This document shows positions 14,186 to 19,826 of a DNA stretch of 25,584 nucleotides, in pieces. Position 1 is the stretch's first letter; each line of letters begins with the position of its first letter. Below the pieces are notes generated by a model that saw nothing but the letters and a program-made list of their open reading frames with translations, was not told where the DNA came from and ran no database searches. The position numbers were made by a program, and so were the translations under genes. Origin of the DNA: JBJEQG01 sp051881635 (GTDB lineage Bacteria; Bacillota; Clostridia; Oscillospirales; Acutalibacteraceae); the NCBI GenBank assembly GCA_051881635.1, contig JBJEQG010000023.1, positions 1 through 25,584 of the forward strand. Reading direction: 5' to 3'.

Positions 14186-14452
14186 TTAAGCCAAACCGTG
14201 TTTTACACGGTCAGCCTCCTCTGCTTTTTTGGCATCGTTCCAATGGTCCATTGTGCCAACCAAGTAACCTGTAATACGGCGGATACGCTCAAAAGGCACA
14301 TCTTGAAATTCGTAGTTCAAGTCTACATCTTCACCGTCAACAGTGATTTCCAATGTTTTAATTTTACGATTGTATTTATTTTGGATATAGTCAACATAGG
14401 CCTGTTGTTCATTACGGCTGATTTGTTCTGAACCATGTACAATAATTTCCAT
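14186..14452 (-). CDS. Stand-alone NrdD C-terminal-like protein with a glycyl-radical motif
   Basis: An 88-residue protein whose second half matches the extreme C-terminus of class III (anaerobic) ribonucleotide reductase NrdD. ERIRRITGYLVGTMDHWND (55-73) and AKKAEEADRVKHG (74-86) align with what I recall of the E. coli NrdD end (RRVCGYL, then NAGKQEEVKRRVKH). In full-length NrdD the glycine in that R-x-x-GY motif is the radical glycine; here it would be Gly62. The first 50 residues lack the zinc-binding CxxC pairs that precede the motif in NrdD, and there is no catalytic barrel. The ATG at 14452 follows GGAGGAG; a TTG upstream is inside that site. It is monocistronic, with a strong promoter, two NrdR-box-like sites and its own terminator. 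A spare radical domain for NrdD, a regulator or a decayed fragment are all possible; dedicated signals argue against decay. Confidence 0.75.
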   Translation of the reverse strand: MEIIVHGSEQISRNEQQAYVDYIQNKYNRKIKTLEITVDGEDVDLNYEFQDVPFERIRRITGYLVGTMDHWNDAKKAEEADRVKHGLA

Positions 14453-14468
14453 AATTTTCTCCTCCAAT

Positions 14469-14484
14469 AAACTATATATTGTGT
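14469..14484 (-). promoter_or_regulatory. NrdR box, proximal
   Basis: The minus strand reads ACACAATATATAGTTT. It matches the known NrdR-box consensus acaCwAtATaTwGtgt at 15 of 16 positions, including the whole core. It lies between the -10 and the ribosome binding site, a repressing position. NrdR is the ATP/dATP-sensing repressor of ribonucleotide reductase genes. Confidence 0.8.
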
Positions 14485-14493
14485 ATACTTCTA

Positions 14494-14521
14494 ATTATAC
14501 ACGCAATTTATAGAATTTCAA
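14494..14521 (-). promoter_or_regulatory. Sigma-A promoter of the small NrdD-like gene
   Basis: Minus strand: -35 TTGAAA (14521-14516), a 16-base spacer and a perfect -10 TATAAT (14499-14494). The -10 lies between the two NrdR-box-like sites and the -35 abuts the distal one, so a bound repressor would cover the promoter. Confidence 0.85.
14501..14516 (-). promoter_or_regulatory. NrdR box, distal (weaker)
   Basis: The minus strand reads ATTCTATAAATTGCGT. It matches the NrdR-box consensus at 12 of 16 positions and 9 of 10 core positions. Exactly 16 bases separate it from the proximal box (32 bp centre to centre, three helical turns), the arrangement described for paired NrdR boxes. Confidence 0.68.
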
Positions 14522-14549
14522 GTCCTTTTTTAAATATTTTTTTGTGGCG

Positions 14550-15065
14550 TTAATCCCAGTCATATTCTCTCAGTTTTCCAAGAGAAGTTAATTGCGGATA
14601 GTTCCATTGACGCAAAACCTCATAAATACCAATAGCAACGGAATTGCTCAAATTCAAACTCCTAGCCTCACTAATCATAGGAATACGAACCGTTGTGTCG
14701 GGATTTTCGTGCAAAAGGCTTTCGGGCAATCCCCTTGTTTCCTTGCCGAACAAAAGATAACAGTTATTTGGATAGTTAACCTGTGTATAGACATGATTTG
14801 CCTTTGTGGAAAAATAGTAATAGACACCGCCTTTGGTGCGTTCAAAAAAATCGTCCAAATTTTCATAATATGTTATATCCAAAAGGTGCCAATAATCCAA
14901 ACCCGCCCGTTTCAACTTTTTATCATCAATCGCAAAACCCATTGGTTTAACAATATGCAGCCGCACATTGGTTGCCGCACAGGTTCGAGCCACATTTCCC
15001 ATATTCTGTGGAATTTCAGGCTCAACCATAACGATATTCAAACAGGCCTCTTGTATATTATTCAT
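14550..15065 (-). CDS. trmL: TrmL-type tRNA (cytidine/uridine-34 2'-O)-methyltransferase
   Basis: SPOUT-fold, SAM-dependent enzyme that methylates the ribose of the wobble nucleotide in certain tRNA-Leu species. The 171-residue protein carries the three family motifs: VEPEIPQNMGNVARTC near the start, LLFGKETRGLP around residue 105 and IPMISEARSLNLSNSVAI around 128-145, which form the trefoil-knot SAM site. The ATG at 15065 follows AAGGGGAAAG; the frame extends 21 codons upstream into the promoter and is not used. Length is typical. It stands alone on its own promoter, divergent from pdxST. I see no clear terminator between it and the next gene. Confidence 0.93.
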   Translation of the reverse strand: MNNIQEACLNIVMVEPEIPQNMGNVARTCAATNVRLHIVKPMGFAIDDKKLKRAGLDYWHLLDITYYENLDDFFERTKGGVYYYFSTKANHVYTQVNYPNNCYLLFGKETRGLPESLLHENPDTTVRIPMISEARSLNLSNSVAIGIYEVLRQWNYPQLTSLGKLREYDWD

Positions 15066-15099
15066 TTTTACTTTCCCCTTAATTTCGATAATTAACATA

Positions 15100-15128
15100 A
15101 GTATAGGACATTTTTCTATGAATTTCAA
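15100..15128 (-). promoter_or_regulatory. Sigma-A promoter of trmL
   Basis: Minus strand: -35 TTGAAA (15128-15123), a 17-base spacer and -10 TATACT (15105-15100). It is 34 bases upstream of the trmL start and divergent from the pdxS promoter. Confidence 0.82.
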
Positions 15129-15140
15129 GAGAAATAAAAC

Positions 15141-15184
15141 TGTACCCTTTATTTTTTAGTTTTTTGTGCATTGAAAAGGGTACA
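15141..15184. promoter_or_regulatory. Perfect 10-bp inverted repeat in the trmL-pdxST divergent region
   Basis: TGTACCCTTT (15141-15150) and AAAGGGTACA (15175-15184) are exact reverse complements, 34 bp centre to centre. The right arm sits between the -35 and -10 of the pdxS promoter; the left arm lies just upstream of the trmL -35. Neither predicted transcript includes it, so it looks like an operator bound as two half-sites, perhaps by a MocR-type PdxR. No such regulator gene is in the window. Confidence 0.65.
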
Positions 15185-15198
15185 AAAAGTCTTATAAT
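15171..15198 (+). promoter_or_regulatory. Sigma-A promoter of pdxST
   Basis: -35 TTGAAA (15171-15176), a 16-base spacer and a perfect -10 TATAAT (15193-15198). It is 44 bases upstream of the pdxS start and overlaps one arm of the inverted repeat. Confidence 0.85.
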
Positions 15199-15242
15199 TA
15201 GAGGTGTTATTTCCAAAAACTTCAAAAAAGGAGATTTTAACC

Positions 15243-16118
15243 ATGTCAGAAAACAGATATGAACTTAATAAGAACCTTGCCCAAATGCTTAAAGGCGGTG
15301 TTATCATGGATGTTACCACCCCTGAACAAGCAAAAATTGCCCAAGCTGCCGGTGCTTGTGCCGTTATGGCTTTGGAGAGAATTCCTGCTGATATTCGTGC
15401 CGCAGGCGGTGTTGCCCGTATGAGTGACCCGAAAATGATTAAAGGTATTCAAAATGCCGTTTCCATTCCTGTTATGGCAAAGGCTCGTATCGGTCATTTT
15501 GTGGAAGCTCAGATTTTGGAAGCTCTTGAAATCGACTACATTGACGAAAGCGAAGTTCTTTCCCCTGCTGACGATGTAAACCATATTGATAAAACAAAAT
15601 TCAAAGTTCCGTTTGTTTGCGGTGCAAGAAATTTAGGCGAAGCTCTACGTCGTATTGCTGAGGGTGCATCTATGATTCGTACCAAAGGTGAAGCTGGCAC
15701 AGGCGATGTTATTCAAGCTGTTCGCCACATGAGAACAATTCAGGGCGATATTCGCCGCATTGCCGCACAGCGTGAGGACGAGCTTTTTGTAACCGCAAAA
15801 GAGTTGGCTGTTCCATATGAGCTTGTTAAATTCGTTCATGACAACGGTAAACTGCCTGTTGTTAATTTCTCGGCAGGCGGTGTTGCAACACCTGCTGATG
15901 CCGCATTGATGATGCAGTTAGGTGCTGAGGGTGTATTCGTTGGCTCAGGCATTTTCAAGTCAGGCAATCCCGAAAAGCGTGCCGCTGCTATTGTTAAGGC
16001 TGTTACAAACTACAACAATCCTGATATTTTGGCTGAGGTTTCTGAGGATTTGGGTGAAGCTATGGTTGGTATCAACGCCGATGAAATCAAAATTCTTATG
16101 GCGGAGCGTGGTATCTGA
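15243..16118 (+). CDS. pdxS: PdxS, pyridoxal 5'-phosphate synthase lyase subunit
   Basis: Makes pyridoxal 5'-phosphate directly from ribose 5-phosphate, glyceraldehyde 3-phosphate and ammonia supplied by PdxT. The 291-residue (beta/alpha)8 barrel has Asp23 in GGVIMDVTTPEQA, the Schiff-base lysine Lys80 in VMAKARIGHFVEAQ, the conserved DESEVLSPADD and FVCGARNLGEALRRI blocks, the phosphate loop IRTKGEAGTGDV and the GVFVGSGIFKS site near the C-terminus. The start at 15243 follows AAGGAG at good spacing; the frame opens 13 codons earlier without one. It overlaps pdxT by one base at the stop/start junction, so the two subunits are translationally coupled. No defects are seen. Confidence 0.98.
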   Translation: MSENRYELNKNLAQMLKGGVIMDVTTPEQAKIAQAAGACAVMALERIPADIRAAGGVARMSDPKMIKGIQNAVSIPVMAKARIGHFVEAQILEALEIDYIDESEVLSPADDVNHIDKTKFKVPFVCGARNLGEALRRIAEGASMIRTKGEAGTGDVIQAVRHMRTIQGDIRRIAAQREDELFVTAKELAVPYELVKFVHDNGKLPVVNFSAGGVATPADAALMMQLGAEGVFVGSGIFKSGNPEKRAAAIVKAVTNYNNPDILAEVSEDLGEAMVGINADEIKILMAERGI

Positions 16119-16687
16119 TGCGGATTGCCGTTCTTGCCGTACAGGGTGCTTTTTTGGAGCATGAAAAAATGCTGCGGCAGTTGGGGACAGATTATTTTGA
16201 GATACGGAAAAAAGAGGATTTCAATCAGCCCTTTGATGGATTGATTTTACCCGGTGGCGAAAGCTCCACTATTGGAAAGCTGCTGCATGATTTGGATTTA
16301 TTTGATACATTAAAGGGAAAAATCCTCAGCGGTTTACCTGTATTCGGTACTTGTGCCGGCATGATTTTGCTTGCCGAAAACCTGACAAACGATGAACGCC
16401 GCCATTTTGCAACCATGCATATTTCCGTAAAAAGAAACGCTTATGGACGGCAGTTAGGCAGTTTCGCTACAGAGGGCTTATTTGACGGAAAAAGCATACC
16501 AATGGTTTTTATCCGTGCCCCGTATATTGAAACCGTCAATGACAGTGTTCAGGTTTTATCTACTGTTGACGGGCATATTGTTGCCGCACGAGAGGGTAAT
16601 CAGCTTGTTACCTCTTTCCACCCTGAACTGACAGACAACACAAAGGTTCATGAATATTTCTTAAACATCGTAAGAAACAACTTATAA
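16118..16687 (+). CDS. pdxT: PdxT, glutaminase subunit of PLP synthase
   Basis: Class I glutamine amidotransferase that hydrolyses glutamine and channels ammonia to PdxS. The 189-residue protein has the oxyanion region LPGGESSTIGKLL (about 44-56), nucleophile Cys79 in FGTCAGMILLA, the block KRNAYGRQLGSF and the His168/Glu170 pair in TSFHPELT, a complete Cys-His-Glu triad. The ATG at 16118 overlaps the pdxS TGA stop, which explains the lack of a separate strong ribosome binding site. A strong terminator follows it. Confidence 0.97.
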   Translation: MRIAVLAVQGAFLEHEKMLRQLGTDYFEIRKKEDFNQPFDGLILPGGESSTIGKLLHDLDLFDTLKGKILSGLPVFGTCAGMILLAENLTNDERRHFATMHISVKRNAYGRQLGSFATEGLFDGKSIPMVFIRAPYIETVNDSVQVLSTVDGHIVAAREGNQLVTSFHPELTDNTKVHEYFLNIVRNNL

Positions 16688-16702
16688 TGTTATCTAAACA
16701 AC

Positions 16703-16744
16703 AAAACCGTACATTGTTCCGCTATTGAAACAATGTACGGTTTT
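16703..16744. terminator. Terminator after pdxT, shared with the convergent lipoprotein gene
   Basis: A perfect 16-bp stem (16703-16718 with 16729-16744) with a 10-base loop. It is followed on the plus strand by TATTTATA after the T run and on the minus strand by TTTTGTTGTTT, so it serves pdxST best and the convergent gene more weakly. Confidence 0.9.
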
Positions 16745-16757
16745 TATTTATATGTTA

Positions 16758-17828
16758 TTAACCCAAACTGTTGATAATATCAACGGCTCTCTTAACGCTG
16801 TATTTGGACAGGCAGGCATCATTTGTTTCATACTTTGTCTTTTTGGCTTCTTCGTCCAAATAATCCTGATATTCATCATTTTTCATCTTATGGAGAACAG
16901 ACAGACGGGTTTGAACAACCTCAGATTCTTCTGAACCCGATGCGATTGTGGAGAGTTTGTCCTTAATTTTACCCTTGTAGACAAAGTAATAACTACTGTT
17001 GACCTCCAAACAAGTTGCCTTACCTTCTTCAAGCTCTTTTATGGCTTTCTGCAAATCTTCCGGCAAACCCGACTCTGACAAAATAGTGGTGCTTGATGTG
17101 CCAGGGTCTTTGTCGGTTGAATAGTCGGACTGGTATTTTTTCAAAACATCGTCTTTTGTTTTTCCGTCGGTGTTAATCAGCTCAACATAGTTTTTAAAGC
17201 GAGATGTAATAATCTCCTTGTTCTCATCGGAAATATCAACGGTCTTATTATTGTCATCTGTTTCGGTCAAGGGCAGGGAGAAATAATAGTAATCCGTATA
17301 ATTCTCCGTAAAGTATTTTTCCAAATCTTCTTGGGATACTTCACTTGTACCACCTACATCATAAATGCTTTTAAACAATGCCTCAGAATAGGCACTGTAT
17401 GTACCGGAGCATTTTCTGTATGTTTCCTTTGAAATGCCCAACTGCTCAAACGCCGACTCAAAGTAATATGAATAAATGGAATCGGAATAGCTTTCATAGT
17501 CCTTCAAATCTGAGTCTGTCAGCTTAATTTTCTTTTCTTTAATCAAACGGCTCATTGTCAAACGGGCAACACATTCTTCCTTTGCCCTGTTTGCAATCCA
17601 TTCTGTTGCATCTGTATCCTCAATTTTCTGGTCCAAAATATAGGTGTCATAGTCCGTAATTTTGGAATAGGCATCACTGTAAGCGGCATAGGTATAATAA
17701 ATATACGCACCGTTTGAGAGGGTTTCGTATTTGTTTTTGAAGCTCCAAGAAGTATCAGCACAACCCGATGCACTCAGCATCACAGCGGCAGCACTCAAAG
17801 CAATAAGGGATTTTGCGGTTTTTTTCAT
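16758..17828 (-). CDS. SurA/PrsA-like foldase lipoprotein
   Basis: Probable exported chaperone or foldase anchored to the outer face of the membrane. The 356-residue product has a lipoprotein signal peptide (MKKTAKSLIALSAAA, lipobox SASG-Cys24). A helical region follows, about residues 40-185, with the SurA-N style pattern (EWIANRAKEECVARLTMSRLIKEKKIKLTDSD, broken here only by the usual short helices). The second half has DVLKKYQSDYS and LPEDLQKAIKELEEGKATCLEVNSSYYF, which resembles the end of a parvulin domain, but the canonical rotamase residues are not clear. It may have lost isomerase activity. The start at 17828 follows AAAGGATTG; an upstream open stretch lacks a site. It has its own promoter downstream of hemW and is otherwise monocistronic. 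Confidence 0.75.
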   Translation of the reverse strand: MKKTAKSLIALSAAAVMLSASGCADTSWSFKNKYETLSNGAYIYYTYAAYSDAYSKITDYDTYILDQKIEDTDATEWIANRAKEECVARLTMSRLIKEKKIKLTDSDLKDYESYSDSIYSYYFESAFEQLGISKETYRKCSGTYSAYSEALFKSIYDVGGTSEVSQEDLEKYFTENYTDYYYFSLPLTETDDNNKTVDISDENKEIITSRFKNYVELINTDGKTKDDVLKKYQSDYSTDKDPGTSSTTILSESGLPEDLQKAIKELEEGKATCLEVNSSYYFVYKGKIKDKLSTIASGSEESEVVQTRLSVLHKMKNDEYQDYLDEEAKKTKYETNDACLSKYSVKRAVDIINSLG

Positions 17829-17871
17829 AATTTTCAATCCTTTCGGGAATTTCTCATCGTCATACATTGTC

Positions 17872-17900
17872 ATTATATAACAAAATTGCCTCAATGTCTA
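17872..17900 (-). promoter_or_regulatory. Sigma-A promoter of the foldase-like lipoprotein gene
   Basis: Minus strand: -35 TAGACA (17900-17895, five of six), a 17-base spacer and a perfect -10 TATAAT (17877-17872). It lies in the 105-base gap after hemW. Confidence 0.85.
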
Positions 17901-17933
17901 CAAAAATTTTTTCAAGGTTTGACGGCAAAAATT

Positions 17934-19046
17934 TCAACTCAAAATTTCGGCAATCAATGCATTTGACACAAGAAATCCCTGACGGGTTAACTTTATGCTG
18001 TCTTGTCCGACCTCTGTTAATCCTGTAGCTACAAAGCGTTGAGCCGACCGAAAATATTTCTGTGGCAAAGCATAACCAAAGCGTTTTTGAAATCGGGAAC
18101 GGCACAGTCCCTCTGTTAAACGCAACGCCAACATAATATATTCTTCTTCATCACCGCCGTTTCCCTCCTCAATGCGTTTGTCAGCATAAAAGTCCTCCAA
18201 AGAACGAGGGTAATAAAATCGTTTTCCGTTTATAAACGCATGAGCTGATGCTCCAATTCCGATATATTCTTCATCATGCCAATATTTCAGATTATGGCGG
18301 CTTTCATAATCTTTTTTTGCAAAGTTGGAAATTTCATACTGTTTATAACCGTTTTGCTCTAAAAGTTCACAGGCTTGCAGATAAAAATCCGCCTGTTGCT
18401 CATCATCAAATAATGGCAATTCAGACTGCCGCTTAAAAAATGGTGTTCCCTCCTCAATTTTCAATAGATAGCATGAAATATGGCAACATTCCTGTGCGGC
18501 ACAAAATTCCACTGAGTGTTTCAGGCTTTCCGTTGTTTGGTACGGTATGGCAAGCATTAAATCCAAAGAAATATTTTCAAAACCGTTTTGTCGTGCCAAA
18601 GTTACCGCCTTTGTTGCCGCCTCTGCCGTATGCTTTCGCCCTAATATTTGCAATTCATTTGCATTTGCCGACTGCAAGCCCATAGATAAACGATTAAAGC
18701 CGGCTTTTCTTAGGGCATAAAAATCGGGGAGGTTTTTCGGTGTCGGATTAACCTCTACCGTCACTTCGGCATGAGTTGTCAAACCAAAACTGTCCTGTAC
18801 GGCTTTGAGTATTCTGTTTAAGCGTTCACTGCCCAAAAGGCTCGGCGTACCGCCACCGAAATAAACTGTATCGGCATGGCGGTTTATGAGTGAAGCCTCT
18901 TTATAAATTCGCTTTACCATTTCTTCCGTATAGCGGTCAAATTCCTGTTCGTCTGCTTTTTTGGAAAAAAAATCGCAATAGGGACATTTTCCGTCGCAAA
19001 ATGGAATATGTAAATAAACACCAATCGGTTCCGGTAAATTCGTCAT
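17934..19046 (-). CDS. hemW: HemW-type radical SAM protein
   Basis: Radical SAM protein of the HemN/HemW family. It was long annotated as oxygen-independent coproporphyrinogen oxidase; short forms without the extra N-terminal part are thought to be heme chaperones. The 370-residue protein has the iron-sulfur motif C17DGKC21PYC24 in VYLHIPFC...DFF, the SAM-binding VYFGGGTPSLL, EVTVEVNP and NRLSMGLQSAN blocks, and a C-terminal HemN domain (YEISNFAKKDYESRHNLKYW). The HNxxYW motif is typical of HemW. The ATG at 19046 has no clear Shine-Dalgarno; it lies 12 bases after the NUDIX gene stop, so translation is probably coupled. Confidence 0.92.
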   Translation of the reverse strand: MTNLPEPIGVYLHIPFCDGKCPYCDFFSKKADEQEFDRYTEEMVKRIYKEASLINRHADTVYFGGGTPSLLGSERLNRILKAVQDSFGLTTHAEVTVEVNPTPKNLPDFYALRKAGFNRLSMGLQSANANELQILGRKHTAEAATKAVTLARQNGFENISLDLMLAIPYQTTESLKHSVEFCAAQECCHISCYLLKIEEGTPFFKRQSELPLFDDEQQADFYLQACELLEQNGYKQYEISNFAKKDYESRHNLKYWHDEEYIGIGASAHAFINGKRFYYPRSLEDFYADKRIEEGNGGDEEEYIMLALRLTEGLCRSRFQKRFGYALPQKYFRSAQRFVATGLTEVGQDSIKLTRQGFLVSNALIAEILS

Positions 19047-19058
19047 TGTTTTTATCGT

Positions 19059-19604
19059 TTAACCACGCAATTTATCAAGCATTAAAGCGGTTTTCATAAT
19101 TGCCGTTTGTGTTTTGGCATCGGGAATTTCATTGTTCAATACCATTTCCAAAGCCGTTTTCAGCGGAATTTTCTCAACATTCAAAAATTCGCCTGCGTCT
19201 AATCTCTGCTGTTCGTAATGGTCGATTTTGCAAAAATAGATATGGATAATCTCGCCGCAATAGCCAGGTGAAGGATAGAGCTTGCCGAGCGATATATATT
19301 CTCTGCCGATTGCACCTGTTTCCTCCAAAAGTTCACGCTTACCGTTTTCAAGCGGATTTTGACCTTTTTCAAGTTTGCCTGCGGGCAATTCCAAAACAAC
19401 CTCTTTGTAGGGATAACGGAATTGACGGACGAAAAGCAATTCATCGTTTTCCGTCAATGCCGCCACGCAAACGCCGCCGGGGTGTCCAACAACTTCACGC
19501 TTAGATGTTTTTCCGTCCTCCAATTCAACTGTATCTACCGTAACATGAATTACTCTGCCGTTAAAGATTTCCTGGCTGTCTAAAGTTTTTTCAAAAAGTT
19601 TCAT
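19059..19604 (-). CDS. nudF: NUDIX hydrolase, ADP-ribose pyrophosphatase type
   Basis: Predicted to split ADP-ribose or related nucleoside diphosphate sugars to AMP and ribose 5-phosphate. The 181-residue protein has the NUDIX box pattern Gx5Ex7RELxEExGx at about residues 75-98 (GKLEKGQNPLENGKREL, then LEETGAIG), with the metal-binding Glu residues in place. LFVRQFRYPYKEVVLELPAG just before it and a Pro-Ser-Pro-Gly (YPSPGYCGE) after it are usual in the NudF/YqkG group. The start at 19604 follows AAAGGAG. It is first in a two-gene unit with hemW. Exact substrate is inferred from the family. Confidence 0.9.
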   Translation of the reverse strand: MKLFEKTLDSQEIFNGRVIHVTVDTVELEDGKTSKREVVGHPGGVCVAALTENDELLFVRQFRYPYKEVVLELPAGKLEKGQNPLENGKRELLEETGAIGREYISLGKLYPSPGYCGEIIHIYFCKIDHYEQQRLDAGEFLNVEKIPLKTALEMVLNNEIPDAKTQTAIMKTALMLDKLRG

Positions 19605-19666
19605 CGGGTTTATCTCCTTTAAAATTCAATCAAACTCAAATGTTCAAAGTCTTCATTTATGTTCAT

Positions 19667-19694
19667 ATTATATCATAAAACCCTTGAAATTCAA
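19667..19694 (-). promoter_or_regulatory. Sigma-A promoter of the nudF-hemW unit
   Basis: Minus strand: perfect -10 TATAAT (19672-19667) with an extended TGA directly before it, and -35 TTGAAT (19694-19689) at 16 bases. The -35 is inside a small palindrome CTTGAAATTCAAG (19684-19696). Confidence 0.8.
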
Positions 19695-19740
19695 GACCTG
19701 CAAATATCCTTATCTAACCTCAATATAATATCACAGAACA

Positions 19741-19784
19741 AAAGAACCGTCGGTACAAATTACTTTCCATACCGACGGCTCTTT
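19741..19784 (-). terminator. Terminator of the carbohydrate-binding lipoprotein gene
   Basis: A 9-bp GC-rich core stem (CCGTCGGTA with TACCGACGG, 14-base loop) extended by six more pairs, one of which is G-U only in minus-strand RNA. UCUUUUGUU-type sequence follows. It is 43 bases beyond the stop codon. Confidence 0.85.
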
Positions 19785-19826
19785 ATTTTTTTATGTTAAT
19801 GAATGGATTGCTGAATTTTAAAAGAT

